Shown piece after piece: positions 25,140-39,357 of a DNA stretch of 64,000 bases. A program made the position numbers and the translations under genes. The DNA is from Sinohyriopsis cumingii (lineage: Eukaryota > Mollusca > Bivalvia > Unionida > Unionidae), in the NCBI GenBank assembly GCA_028554795.2, contig CM068839.1:87689540-87753539 (forward strand), written 5' to 3'. Under the pieces are notes generated by a model that did not search any database, was not told the origin of the DNA, and saw only the letters and a program-made list of their open reading frames with translations. Numbering within the stretch: position 1 is the first letter of the stretch; the number at the start of each line of letters is the position of its first letter.

Positions 25140-25951
25140 TCATACTTAATGCAAAATAATGGTGAAAGACAAACGTTAATTCAAATAAAGCATCGCACAC
25201 ATACACACGAATGCAACAAGTGTATACAGACATGATGTCTTCCGTCGTCATACTATATACACCGGCTAATCAACAATAACTACTTAAAAGTGTTTAATTC
25301 AATTTTTAAATTCACAAAAAATGTGAGAAATAAAATAAAACTCAAGAAATCTTTATTTGTTGGTATTCTGCAGCGTAACAAATGGAAAGTAACGCCCAGT
25401 GTAATTTCGACAATTTAGAACAAATCTTCATATGCGACAAAAAGATTTCAAAGAAACTATATATGTAATCTTTACTGGTTCGATCTACAAGTAAATAACT
25501 CCAGGATTCAGTTTATGGTGTACATTTCAAAAGGAAATGGGATGAAATTATCTCGAAGTAATTGTAAGCAAAGTGTACTAAAAGATTACATAGCTCGCCT
25601 CTTTGAAGTAATTATAAACAATGTAACAAACGAGTATGTATCTCAACTATTTGATGTAATTGAAACCAGAGTATTAAAGCCGAGTAAATATCTCAACTCG
25701 TTGAAGTAACTGTATAACTGTAAAAAGAGTAATAAATAAGTATATATCTCAATTCTCTGAAGTAATTGTAACCAAAATACAATAAATGATTACATAGCTC
25801 ATCTCTTCAAGGTAATTGTAACTAGTCTAATAAACTGTTACATATCTCAGCTATTCCAAGCAATTGTAAACAAAATGTAATAAATAACAGCTTAGATGAC
25901 CTCTTCGATGCATTTAATAGTCTTCAGTTTACATAATAAAAACTAATTATC

Positions 25952-26943
25952 ATGCAGGTCAATGGTCTTGGTGAGTTCAATGAACATCATGTAGAGTGGT
26001 TGACCTTGCTCTGTGTTCTTCTCTTGGAGTTGTCGTATGGAAAAGATCATGTCTGTCGTCGACCTGCCTGCTTTAAAGCCGCACTGGGATTCCAGGTGCA
26101 CACGGTCCACCAGCAACTGCAGCCTGTTGAGTATAATGCGGGAATACACTTTGCCAACGATGCTCCGAAGCGAGATCCCTCTGTAATTATTACAGTTACT
26201 GAGGTCGCCATTGTTTTTGTAAACGGTATCTCGCGCATATCTTGGAGGACCGCTCCTTTCCTCCCAGCAGAGACAAAGTAGCTCATGCAGCAGCTGAAGC
26301 AATGTTGGTTTCCCACGTTCGATAGCTTTGGGCGGGATGCTGTCACTACATGGTGCTTTGTCGTTTGGGACGGAGTCGATTGCTTTGTTGAGCTCCTCTA
26401 AGGTGGGCACTTTGTGGAGCTCCTCTATGGTGGGCAGTTTTTATGCTGTTAGGGCTGCATCGGTGACTGACATTTCTTGGGAGCATAGCTCTGAGTAGTG
26501 TTCCACCCATCTGGCCATCTGTTGCTCGCAGTCAGTGATCTCCTCTCCCGTCAGAGATTTCTGGCGGACGATCCCTTTCACCATAGGGTCTAGAGCCTTC
26601 TTGATATCACAGTACATACCTTGGATGTTTCCGGATTCGGCACTGCGCTGGAGTCCTTCACATAGTTGTTACCAGTACTCGTTCGCGCACTGTCTAGCGA
26701 TGTGTTGGGTGTTGCTTCGAGCGCTTGTGAGGTCAGCAAGCATCCGTTCATTAGGGCATTTTTTGTAAGCTTTGAAGGCTTTTCATTTGTCTTCGATTAT
26801 TGGTTCTATCCTTGATAGATGTGCGCTGAACTAGTGCCAAACGTGGCCATGGCTGTGCTGTAGATGACACCCTTCATGGCGCTCCACATGACTGTGGCAT
26901 CGTGATCTGGCAGGTCTTGGAGTGCCTGGTCCAGGGCTAGTAT
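25952..26943 (-). mobile_element. LINE fragment A5
   Basis: A-type piece, RT part open from 26410 to 25943, the same protein as A1 to A4. Confidence 0.9.
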
Positions 26944-28351
26944 GAGAATACAAGAGTATATCACAATTATGCTCATGCAGCTCTGAGATTTTTTCAGAGA
27001 CGTACGAAAATTCAATCAAAATCCAATTAAACATTTTATAATTTCATTTGTATTAAATGTTCTAATTCGAGGTTATTAAAAGCTTATTACATGAATAAAC
27101 TGCACAATTTTGCAGGTGCCACATTTTACTTAAATAAAAACAGACACCATGAAAAAGGAAAAATCAGCCAGATATATTCATATATTACCAAAACATAATG
27201 CAAATAGACTTTTTTTTATATAAATTATTACAAAAAGTGCACATGTAAGATTTATAAATTCTTTGGTTGATCTTTTTTATTCTGGCTGTGTCATACAGGA
27301 AATGTTTTTTAAACTAAACAGGCATTGGATATTGAAAATCAATTATAATCCTTATTATTGCAGCATATATACTTGTCAATTATTCTGGCCAAGCATTATG
27401 CTATAAGAATTGCATTGCATAAATGGAAATATATTGTACTGCAAACCCACTTCCTCACATCCGACCCTGTTATCTGTTCAATGAATGTATTCTACAAGTA
27501 TCCTCAATGGCATGAATATCGGTTTTCTTTGAAATGTTTCAAACTTAATGCAAAATAACGGTGAAAGACAAACGTTAATTCAAATAAAGCATCACACACA
27601 TACACACGAATGCAACAAGTGTATACAGACATGATGTCTTCCTTCGTCATACTATATACACCGGCTGATCAACAATAACTACTTAAAAGTGTTTTATTCA
27701 ATTGTTAAATATGTAAAACATTTGAGAAATACAATAAAACCCAAGAAATTTGTATTTGTTGGTATTCCACAGCGTGACAAATGGAACGTAATTCCCAGTG
27801 TAATTTCGACAATTTAGAACAAATCTTCATAACCAACAAAAAGATTTCAAAGAAACTATATATGTAATCTTTACTGGTTCGATCTACAAGTAAATAGCTG
27901 CAGGATTCAGTTAATGGTGTACATTTCAAAAGGGAAATGGGATGAAAATGTCTCGAAGTAATTGTAACCAAAGTGTACTAAAAGATCACATAGCTCGCCT
28001 CTTTGAAGTAATTATAAACAATGTAATAAACAAGTACGTATCTCAACTATTTGATGTCATTGAAACCAGAGTACTAAAGCCGAGTAAATATCTCAACTCG
28101 GTGAAGTAACTGTATAACTGTAACAAGAGTAATAAATGAGTATATACTTCAACTCTCTGAAGTAATTGTAACCAAAGTACAATAAATGATTACATAGCTC
28201 ATCTCTTCAAGGTAATGGTAACTAGACTAATAAACTATTACATATCTCAGCTCTTCCAAGCAATTGTAAACAAAATGTAATAAATAACAGCTTAGATCAC
28301 CTCTACGATGCATTTAATAGTCTTCAATTTACATAATAAAAACTAATTATC

Positions 28352-29368
28352 ATGCAGGTCAAAGGTCTTGGTGATTTCGATGAACATCATGTAGAGTGGT
28401 TGACCTTGCTCTGTGTTCTTCTCTTGGAGTTGTCGTATGGAAAAGATCATGTCTGTCGTCGACCTGCCTGCTTTAAAGCCGCACTGGGATTCCAGGTGCA
28501 CACGGTCCGCCAGCAACTGCAGCCTGTTGAGTATAATGCGGGCATACACTTTGCCAACGATGCTCAGAAGCGAGATCCCTCTGTAGTTATTACAGTCACT
28601 GAGGTCGCCATTGTTTTTGTAAACGGTATCTCGCGCATATCTTGGGGGACCGCTCCTTTCCTTCCAGCAGAGACAAAGTAGCTCATGCAGCGGCTGAAGC
28701 AATGTTGGTTTCCCACGTTCTATAGCTTTGGGCGGGATGCTGTCACTACCTGGTGCTTTGTCGTTTGGGTGGGAGTCGATTGCTTTGCTGAGCTCCTCTA
28801 AGGTGGGCACTTTGTCGAGCTCATCCATGGTGGGCAGTTTTTATGCTGCTAGGGGGCGCATCGGTGACTAGCATATCCTGGGAGTATAGCTCTGAGTAGT
28901 GTTCCACCCATCTGGCCATCTGTTGCTCACAGTCAGTGATCTCCTCTCCCCTCAGAGATTTCCGGGGAACGGCCCCTTTCACCGTAGGGCCTAGAGCCTT
29001 CTTGATACCACAGTACATACCTTGGATGTTTCCGGACTCGGCAGTGTGCTGGAGTCCTTCACATAGTTGTTACCAGTACTCGATCGCGCACTGTCTAGCG
29101 ATTGTGTTGGGTGTTGCTTCGAGCACTTCTGAGATCAGCAAGCGTCCGTCCATTAAGGCATTTTTTTGTAACGTTTGAAGGCTTTTCGTTTGTCTTCGAT
29201 TATTGGTTCCATCCTTGATAGATGTGCGTTGAACCAGTCCTGGCTGGGCCGTTCCTTTTTGCCAAACATGGCCATGGCTGTGCTGTAGATTGCACCCTTC
29301 ATGGCGTTCCACATGGCTGTGGCATCGTGGTCTGGCAGGTCCTGGAGTGTCTGGTCCAGGGCTAGTAT
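28352..29368 (-). mobile_element. LINE fragment B5
   Basis: B-type piece, RT part open from 28828 to 28343 (161 codons), motif A FIEITKTFDL. It shares tactcgatcgcg near 29078 with B2 and B6, and has a private change giving DAPPSSIK in the segment before the RT. Confidence 0.9.
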
Positions 29369-30753
29369 GACAATACAAGAGTATATCACAATTCTACTAG
29401 TGCAGCTCTGAGATTGTTTCAGAGACGTACGACCATTCAATCAAAATGCAATTAAACATTTTATAATTTGATTGGTATTGAATGTTCTAGTTCGAGGTTA
29501 TCAAAAGCAAATTACATGAAAGAACTGCACAATTCTGCAGGTGCCACATTTTACTTATATAAACACATGTACCATGGAAAAGGAAAAAAATAGCCAAATA
29601 GATTCATATATTACCAAAACATAATGCAAATAGACTTTTTTTAAATATAAATTATTACAAAAAGTGCACGTGTAAGATTTATAAATTCCTTGATTGATCT
29701 TTTTTATTCTGGCTGTGTCATACAGCAGTTGGATATTTAAAATCAGTTACAATCCTTATTACTGCAGCATATATACTTGTTAATTATTCTGACCAAGCAT
29801 TATGCTATGAGAATTGCATTGCATAAATGGAAATATATTGTACTGCAAACCCACTTCCTCACATCCGACCCTGTTATCTGTTCAATGAATGTATTCTACA
29901 AGTATGCTCAGTGGCATGAATATGTGTTTTCTCTGAAATGTTTCAAACTTAATGCAAAATAATGGTGAAAGACAAACGTTAATTCAAATAAAGCATCACA
30001 CACATACACACGAATGCAACAAGTGTATACAGACAGGATGTCTTTCTTTGTCATACTATTTACACCGATAAATCAACAATAACTACTTAAAAGTGTTTTA
30101 TTCAATTTTTAAATTCGGAAAAATGTGAGAAATACAATAAAACTCAAGAAATATTTATTTGTTGGTATTCCGCAGCGTGACAAATGGAACGTAACGCTCA
30201 GTGTAATTTCGACAATTTAGAACAAATGATCATAACCGACAAAAAGATTTCAAAGAAACTATATATGTAATCTTTACTGGTTCGATCTACAAGTAAATAG
30301 CTGTAGTATTCAGCTAATGGTGTACATTTCAAAAGGGAAATGGGATGAAATTGTCTCGAAGTAATTGTAACCAAAGTGTACTAAAAGATTACATAGCTCG
30401 CCTCTTTGAAGTAATTATAAACAATGTAATAAACGAGTATGTATCTCAACAATTTGATGTAATTGTAACCAGAGTACTAAAGCCGAGTAAATATCTCAGC
30501 TCGTTGAAGCAACTGTATAACTGTAACAAGAGTAATAAATGAGTATATATCTCAACTCTCTGAAGTAATTGTAACCAAAGTACAATAAATGATTACATAG
30601 CTCATCTCTTAGAGGTAATTGTAACTAGTCTAATAAACTATTACATATCTCAGCTCTTCCAAGCAATTGTAAACAAAATGTAATAAATAACAGCTTAGAT
30701 GACCTCTTCGATGCATTTAATAGTCTTCAGTTTACATAATAAAACTAATTATC

Positions 30754-31333
30754 ATGCAGGTCAAAGGTCTTGGTGAGGTCGATGAACATCATGTAGAGTG
30801 GTTGACCTTGCTCTGTGTTCTTCTCTTGGAGTTGTCGTATGGAAAATATCCTGTCTATCGTCGACCTGCCTGCATTAAAGCCGCACTGGGATTCCAGGTG
30901 CACACTGTCCGCCAGCAACTGCAGCCTGTTGAATATAATGCGGGCATACACGTTGCCAACGATGCTCAGAAGCGAGATCAAGCGAGATCCCTCTGTAATT
31001 ATTACAGTCACTGAGGTCGCCATTGTTTTTGTAAACGGTATCTCGCGCATGTCTTGGGGATCCGCTCCTTCCTCCCAGCAGAGACAAAGTAGCTCATGCA
31101 GTGGCTGAAGCAATGTTTGTTTCCCACGTTCGATAGCTTCGGGCGGGATGATGTCACTACCTGGTGCTTTGTCGTTTGGGAGGGAGTCGATTGCTTTGCT
31201 GAGCTCCTCTAAGGTGGGCACTTTGTCGAACTCATCCATGGTGGGCAGTTTTTATGCTGCTAGGGGCCGCATCGGTGACTGACATTTCTTGGGAGTATAG
31301 CTCTAGGTAGTTTTCCACCCATCTGGCCATCTG
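30754..31333 (-). mobile_element. LINE fragment C5
   Basis: C-type piece, 164 codons open from 31239 to 30745, MDEFDKVPT class. Motif A reads FIDLTKTFDL, the closest to an intact motif A together with C8 to C11. Confidence 0.9.
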
Positions 31334-32146
31334 TCATACTTAATGCAAAATAATGGTGAAAGACAAACGTTAATTCAAATAAAGCATCGCACACATACAC
31401 ACGAATGCAACAAGTGTATACAGACATGATGTCTTCCGTCGTCATACTATATACACCGGCTAATCAACAATAACTACTTAAAAGTGTTTAATTCAATTTT
31501 TAAATTCACAAAAAATGTGAGAAATACAATAAAACTCAAGAAATCTTTATTTGTTGGTATTCCGCAGCGTAACAAATGGAACGTAACGCCCAGTGTAATT
31601 TCGACAATTTAGAACAAATCTTCATATGCGACAAAAAGATTTCAAAGAAACTATATATGTAATCTTTACTGGTTCGATCTACAAGTAAATAACTCCAGGA
31701 TTCAGTTTATGGTGTACATTTCAAAAGGGAAATGGGATGAAATTATCTCGAAGTAATTGTAAGCAAAGTGTACTAAAAGATTACATAGCTCGCCTCTTTG
31801 AAGTAATTATAAACAATGTAATAAACGAGTATGTATCTCAACTATTTGATGTAATTGAAACCAGAGTATTAAAGCCGAGTAAATATCTCAACTCGTTGAA
31901 GTAACTGTATAACTGTAAAAAGAGTAATAAATAAGTATATATCCCAATTCTCTGAAGTAATTGTAACCAAAATACAATAAATGATTACATAGCTCATCTC
32001 TTCAAGGTAATTGTATCTAGTCTAATAAACTATTACATATCTCAGCTCTTCCAAGCAATTGTTAACAAAATGTAATAAATAACAGCTTAGATGACCTCTT
32101 CGATGCATTTAATAGTCTTCAGTTTACATAATAAAAACTAATTATC

Positions 32147-33138
32147 ATGCAGGTCAATGGTCTTGGTGAGTTCAATGAACATTATGTAGAGTGGTTGACC
32201 TTGCTCTGTGTTCCTCGCTTGGAGTTGTCGTATGGAAAAGATCATGTCTGTCGTCGACCTGCCTGCTTTAAAGCCGCACTGGGATTCCAGGTGCACACGG
32301 TCCACCAGCAACTGCAGCCTGTTGAGTATAATGCGGGAATACACTTTGCCAACGATGCTCCGAAGCGAGATCCCTCTGTAATTATTACAGTTACTGAGGT
32401 CGCCATTGTTTTTGTAAACGGTATCTCGCGCATATCTTGGAGGACCGCTCCTTTCCTCCCAGCAGAGACAAAGTAGTTCATGCAGCAGCTGAAGCAATGT
32501 TGGTTTCCCACGTTCGATAGCTTTGGGCGGGATGCTGTCACTACATGGTGCTTTGTCGTTTGGGACGGAGTCGATTGCTTTGTTGAGCTCCTCTAAGGTG
32601 GGCACTTTGTGGAGCTCCTCTATGGTGGGCAGTTTTTATGCTGTTAGGGCTGCATCGGTGACTGAAATATCTTGGGAGCATAGATCTGAGTAGTGTTCCA
32701 CCCATCTGGCCATCTGTTGCTCGCAGTCAGTGATCTCCTCTCCCGTCAGAGATTTCTGGCGGACGATCCCTTTCACCATAGGGTCTAGAGCCTTCTTGAT
32801 ATCACAGTACATACCTTGGATGTTTCCGGATTCGGCACTGCGCTGGAGTCCTTCACATAGTTGTTACCAGTACTCGTTCGCGCACTGTCTAGCGATGTGT
32901 TGGGTGTTGCTTCGAGCGCTTCTGAGATCAGCAAGCATCCGTTCATTAGGGCATTTTTTGTAAGCTTTGAAGGCTTTTCATTTGTCTTCGATTATTGGTT
33001 CTATCCTTGATAGATGTGCGCTGAACTAGTGCCAGACGTGGCCATGGCTGTGCTGTAGATGACACCCTTCATGGCGCTCCACATGATTGTGGCATCGTGA
33101 TCTGGCAGGTCTTGGAGTGCCTGGTCCAGGGCTAGTAT
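32147..33138 (-). mobile_element. LINE fragment A6
   Basis: A-type piece, RT part open from 32605 to 32138. It is the most diverged A copy of the left domain (RQLQARNTEQGQPLYIMF where the others have RQLQEKNTEQGQPLYMMF). Confidence 0.9.
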
Positions 33139-34546
33139 GAGAATACAAGAGTATATCACAATTATGCTCATGCAGCTCTGAGATTTTTTCAGAGACGTAC
33201 GAAAATTCAATCAAAATCCAATTAAACATTTTATAATTTCATTTGTATTAAATGTTCTAATTCGAGGTTATTAAAAGCTTATTACATGAATAAACTGCAC
33301 AATTTTGCAGGTGCCACATTTTACTTAAATAAAAACAGACACCATGAAAAAGGAAAAATCAGCCAGATATATTCATATATTACCAAAACATAATGCAAAT
33401 AGACTTTTTTTTATATAAATTATTACAAAAAGTGCACATGTAAGATTTATAAATTCTTTGGTTGATCTTTTTTATTCTGGCTGTGTCATGCAGGAAATGT
33501 TTTTTAAACTAAACAGGCATTGGATATTGAAAATCAATTATAATCCTTATTATTGCAGCATATATACTTGTCAATTATTCTGGCCAAGCATTATGCTATA
33601 AGAATTGCATTGCATAAATGGAAATATATTGTACTGCAAACCCACTTCCTCACATCCGACCCTGTTATCTGTTCAATGAATGTATTCTACAAGTATCCTC
33701 AATGGCATGAATATCGGTTTTCTTTGAAATGTTTCAAACTTAATGCAAAATAACGGTGAAAGACAAACGTTAATTCAAATAAAGCATCACACACATACAC
33801 ACGAATGCAACAAGTGTATACAGACATGATGTCTTCCTTCGTCATACTATATACACCGGCTGATCAACAATAACTACTTAAAAGTGTTTTATTCAATTGT
33901 TAAATATGTAAAACATTTGAGAAATACAATAAAACCCAAGAAATTTGTATTTGTTGGTATTCCACAGCGTGACAAATGGAACGTAATTCCCAGTGTAATT
34001 TCGACAATTTAGAACAAATCTTCATAACCAACAAAAAGATTTCAAAGAAACTATATATGTAATCTTTACTGGTTCGATCTACAAGTAAATAGCTGCAGGA
34101 TTCAGTTAATGGTGTACATTTCAAAAGGGAAATGGGATGAAAATGTCTCGAAGTAATTGTAACCAAAGTGTACTAAAAGATCACATAGCTCGCCTCTTTG
34201 AAGTAATTATAAACAATGTAATAAACAAGTACGTATCTCAACTATTTGATGTCATTGAAACCAGAGTACTAAAGCCGAGTAAATATCTCAACTCGGTGAA
34301 GTAACTGTATAACTGTAACAAGAGTAATAAATGAGTATATACTTCAACTCTCTGAAGTAATTGTAACCAAAGTACAATAAATGATTACATAGCTCATCTC
34401 TTCAAGGTAATGGTAACTAGTCTAATAAACTATTACATATCTCAGCTCTTCCAAGCAATTGTAAACAAAATGTAATAAATAACAGCTTAGATCACCTCTA
34501 CGATGCATTTAATAGTCTTCAATTTACATAATAAAAACTAATTATC

Positions 34547-35563
34547 ATGCAAGTCAAAGGTCTTGGTGATTTCGATGAACATCATGTAGAGTGGTTGACC
34601 TTGCTCTGTGTTCTTCTCTTGGAGTTGTCGTATGGAAAAGATCATGTCTGTCGTCGACCTGCCTGCTTTAAAGCCGCACTGGGATTCCAGGTGCACACGG
34701 TCCACCAGCAACTGCAGCCTGTTGAGTATAATGCGGGCATACACTTTGCCAACGATGCTCAGAAGCGAGATCCCTCTGTAGTTATTACAGTCACTGAGGT
34801 CGCCATTGTTTTTGTAAACGGTATCTCGCGCATATCTTGGGGGACCGCTCCTTTCCTTCCAGCAGAGACAAAGTAGCTCATGCAGCGGCTGAAGCAATGT
34901 TGGTTTCCCACGTTCTATAGCTTTGGGCGGGATGCTGTCACTACCTGGTGCTTTGTCGTTTGGGTGGGAGTCGATTGCTTTGCTGAGCTCCTCTAAGGTG
35001 GGCACTTTGTCGAGCTCATCCATGGTGGGCAGTTTTTATGCTGCTAGGGGCCGCATCGGTGACTAGCATATCCTGGGAGTATAGCTCTGAGTAGTGTTCC
35101 ACCCATCTGGCCATCTGTTGCTCACAGTCAGTGATCTCCTCTCCCCTCAGAGATTTCCGGGGAACGGCCCCTTTCACCGTAGGGCCTAGAGCCTTCTTGA
35201 TACCACAGTACATACCTTGGATGTTTCCGGACTCGGCAGTGTGCTGGAGTCCTTCACATAGTTGTTACCAGTACTCGATCGCGCACTGTCTAGCGATTGT
35301 GTTGGGTGTTGCTTCGAGCACTTCTGAGATCAGCAAGCGTCCGTCCATTAAGGCATTTTTTTGTAACGTTTGAAGGCTTTTCGTTTGTCTTCGATTATTG
35401 GTTCCATCCTTGATAGATGTGCGTTGAACCAGTCCTGGCTGGGCCGTTCCTTTTTGCCAAACATGGCCATGGCTGTGCTGTAGATTGCACCCTTCATGGC
35501 GTTCCACATGGCTGTGGTATCGTGGTCTGGCAGGTCCTGGAGTGTCTGGTCCAGGGCTAGTAT
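34547..35563 (-). mobile_element. LINE fragment B6
   Basis: B-type piece, RT part open from 35023 to 34538. It mixes B1-like ends (FIEITKTFDL) with the A-like cggtccaccag near 34697, and shares gtggtatcgtgg near 35515 with B2. Confidence 0.9.
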
Positions 35564-36948
35564 GACAATACAAGAGTATATCACAATTCTACTAGTGCAG
35601 CTCTGAGATTGTTTCAGAGACGTACGACCATTCAATCAAAATGCAATTAAACATTTTATAATTTGATTGGTATTGAATGTTCTAGTTCGAGGTTATCAAA
35701 AGCAAATTACATGAAAGAACTGCACAATTCTGCAGGTGCCACATTTTACTTATATAAACACATGTACCATGGAAAAGGAAAACAATAGCCAAATAGATTC
35801 ATATATTACCAAAACATAATGCAAATAGACTTTTTTTAAATATAAATTATTACAAAAAGTGCACGTGTAAGATTTATAAATTCCTTGATTGATCTTTTTT
35901 ATTCTGGCTGTGTCATACAGCAGTTGGATATTTAAAATCAGTTACAATCCTTATTACTGCAGCATATATACTTGTTAATTATTCTGACCAAGCATTATGC
36001 TATGAGAATTGCATTGCATAAATGGAAATATATTGTACTGCAAACCCACTTCCTCACATCCGACCCTGTTATCTGTTCAATGAATGTATTCTACAAGTAT
36101 GCTCAGTGGCATGAATATGTGTTTTCTCTGAAATGTTTCAAACTTAATGCAAAATAATGGTGAAAGACAAACGTTAATTCAAATAAAGCATCACACACAT
36201 ACACACGAATGCAACAAGTGTATACAGACAGGATGTCTTTCTTTGTCATACTATTTACACCGATAAATCAACAATAACTACTTAAAAGTGTTTTATTCAA
36301 TTTTTAAATTCGGAAAAATGTGAGAAATACAATAAAACTCAAGAAATATTTATTTGTTGGTATTCCGCAGCGTGACAAATGGAACGTAACGCTCAGTGTA
36401 ATTTCGACAATTTAGAACAAATGTTCATAACCGACAAAAAGATTTCAAAGAAACTATATATGTAATCTTTACTGGTTCGATCTACAAGTAAATAGCTGCA
36501 GGATTCAGCTAATGGTGTACATTTCAAAAGGGAAATGGGATGAAATTGTCTCGAAGTAATTGTAACCAAAGTGTACTAAAAGATTACATAGCTCGCCTCT
36601 TTGAAGTAATTATAAACAATGTAATAAACGAGTATGTATCTCAACAATTTGATGTAATTGTAACCAGAGTACTAAAGCCGAGTAAATATCTCAACTCGTT
36701 GAAGCAACTGTATAACTGTAAGAAGAGTAATAAATGAGTATATATCTCAACTCTCTGAAGTAATTGTAACCAAAGTACAATAAATGATTACATAGCTCAT
36801 CTCTTAGAGGTAATTGTAACTAGTCTAATAAACTATTACATATCTCAGCTCTTCCAAGCAATTGTAAACAAAATGTAATAAATAACAGCTTAGATGACCT
36901 CTTCGATGCATTTAATAGTCTTCAGTTTACATAATAAAACTAATTATC

Positions 36949-37528
36949 ATGCAGGTCAAAGGTCTTGGTGATTTCGATGAACATCATGTAGAGTGGTTGA
37001 CCTTGCTCTGTGTTCTTCTCTTGGAGTTGTCGTATGGAAAATATCCTGTCTGTCGTCGACCTGCCTGCATTAAAGCCGCACTGGGATTCCAGGTGCACAC
37101 TGTCCGCCAGCAACTGCAGCCTGTTGAATATAATGCGGGCATACACGTTGCCAACGATGCTCAGAAGCGAGATCAAGCGAGATCCCTCTGTAATTATTAC
37201 AGTCACTGAGGTCGCCATTGTTTTTGTAAACGGTATCTCGCGCATGTCTTGGGGATCCGCTCCTTCCTCCCAGCAGAGACAAAGTAGCTCATGCAGTGGC
37301 TGAAGCAATGTTTGTTTCCCACGTTCGATAGCTTCGGGCGGGATGATGTCACTACCTGGTGCTTTGTCGTTTGGGAGGGAGTCAATTGCTTTGCTGAGCT
37401 CCTCTAAGGTGGGCACTTTGTTGAGCTCGTCCATGGTTAGCAGTTTTTATGCTGCTAGGGGCCGCATCGGTGACTGACATTTCTTGGGAGTATAGCTCTA
37501 GGTAGTGTTCCACCCATCTGGCCATCTG
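36949..37528 (-). mobile_element. LINE fragment C6
   Basis: C-type piece, 164 codons open from 37434 to 36940, MDELNKVPT class, motif A FIEITKTFDL. Confidence 0.9.
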
Positions 37529-38340
37529 TCATACTTAATGCAAAATAATGGTGAAAGACAAACGTTAATTCAAATAAAGCATCGCACACATACACACGAA
37601 TGCAACAAGTGTATACAGACATGATGTCTTCCTTCGTCATACTATATACACCGGCTAATCAACAATAACTACTTAAAAGTGTTTAATTCAATTTTTAAAT
37701 TCACAAAAAATGTGAGAAATACAATAAAACTCAAGAAATCTTTATTTGTTGGTATTCCGCAGCGTAACAAATGGAACGTAACGCCCAGTGTAATTTCGAC
37801 AATTTAGAACAAATCTTCATATGCGACAAAAAGATTTCAAAGAAACTATATATGTAATCTTTACTGGTTCGATCTACAAGTAAATAACTCCAGGATTCAG
37901 TTTATGGTGTACATTTCAAAAGGAAATGGGATGAAATTATCTCGAAGTAATTGTAACCAAAGTGTACTAAAAGATTACATAGCTCGCCTCTTTGAAGTAA
38001 TTATAAACAATGTAATAAACGAGTATGTATCTCAACTATTTGATGTAATTGAAACCAGAGTATTAAAGCCGAGTAAATATCTCAACTCGTTGAAGTAACT
38101 GTATAACTGTAAAAAGAGTAATAAATAAGTATATATCTCAATTCTCTGAAGTAATTGTAACCAAAATACAATAAATGATTACATAGCTCATCTCTTCAAG
38201 GTAATTGTAACTAGTCTAATAAACTGTTACATATCTCAGCTATTCCAAGCAATTGTAAACAAAATGTAATAAATAACAGCTTAGATGACCTCTTCGATGC
38301 ATTTAATAGTCTTCAGTTTACATAATAAAAACTAATTATC

Positions 38341-39357
38341 ATGCAGGTCAATGGTCTTGGTGAGTTCAATGAACATCATGTAGAGTGGTTGACCTTGCTC
38401 TGTGTTCTTCTCTTGGAGTTGTCGTATGGAAAAGATCATGTCTGTCGTCGACCTGCCTGCTTTAAAGCCGCACTGGGATTCCAGGTGCACACGGTCCGCC
38501 AGCAACTGCAGCCTGTTGAGTATAATGCGGGCATACACTTTGCCAACGATGCTCAGAAGCGAGATCCCTCTGTAGTTATTACAGTCACTGAGGTCGCCAT
38601 TGTTTTTGTAAACGGTATCTCGCGCATATCTTGGGGGACCGCTCCTTTCCTTCCAGCAGAGACAAAGTAGCTCATGCAGCGGCTGAAGCAATGTTGGTTT
38701 CCCACGTTCTATAGCTTTGGGCGGGATGCTGTCACTACCTGGTGCTTTGTCGTTTGGGTGGGAGTCGATTGCTTTGCTGAGCTCCTCTAAGGTGGGCACT
38801 TTGTCGAGCTCATCCATGGTGGGCAGTTTTTATGCTGCTAGGGGCCGCATCGGTGACTAGCATATCCTGGGAGTATAGCTCTGAGTAGTGTTCCACCCAT
38901 CTGGCCATCTGTTGCTCACAGTCAGTGATCTCCTCTCCCCTCAGAGATTTCCGGGGAACGGCCCCTTTCACCGTAGGGCCTAGAGCCTTCTTGATACCAC
39001 AGTACATACCTTGGATGTTTCCGGACTCGGCAGTGTGCTGGAGTCCTTCACATAGTTGTTACCAGTACTCGTTCGCGCACTGTCTAGCGATTGTGTTGGG
39101 TGTTGCTTCGAGCACTTCTGAGATCAGCAAGCGTCCGTCCATTAAGGCATTTTTTTGTAACGTTTGAAGGCTTTTCGTTTGTCTTCGATTATTGGTTCCA
39201 TCCTTGATAGATGTGCGTTGAGCCAGTCCTGCCTGGGTCGTTCCTTTTTGCCAAACATGGCCATGGCTGTGCTGTAGATTGCACCCTTCATGGCGTTCCA
39301 CATGGATGTGGCATCGTGGTCTGGCAGGTCCTGGAGTGTCTGGTCCAGGGCTAGTAT
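38341..39357 (-). mobile_element. LINE fragment B7 (A/B junction copy)
   Basis: B-type piece, RT part open from 38817 to 38332 (161 codons), with an A-like end (FIELTKTIDL) and B-like remainder (LADRVHLES, MDELDKVPT). It lies directly after a C unit, at the place where an A unit should be. Confidence 0.9.

Larger units (their letters stand above)
19757..25951 (+). repeat. HOR copy 4 (A4-B4-C4), 6195 bp
   Basis: A4 is 19757-22156, B4 is 22157-24559 and C4 is 24560-25951. B4 is the longest B (2403 bp) because a run of seven T has become eight at 22966-22973. A4 carries a private ggtacgcag near 20235, and C4 a private ggcacattgttgag near 25022. Confidence 0.97.
25952..32146 (+). repeat. HOR copy 5 (A5-B5-C5), 6195 bp
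   Basis: A5 is 25952-28351, B5 is 28352-30753 and C5 is 30754-32146. A5 shares gcttgtgaggtc near 26723 with A1 and A3, and B5 shares cacctctacg near 28297 with B1 and B3, which continues the 12.39-kb alternation. C5 has a private gtagttttccacc near 31308. Confidence 0.97.
32147..38340 (+). repeat. HOR copy 6 (A6-B6-C6), 6194 bp
   Basis: A6 is 32147-34546, B6 is 34547-36948 and C6 is 36949-38340. A6 is the most diverged A unit of the left domain, with private bases near 32182, 32214, 32665, 32684, 33034 and 33088. The minisatellite before B6 carries the cacctctacg form expected for odd-numbered HORs, so the B alternation breaks here, although C6 still fits the even class. Confidence 0.96.
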
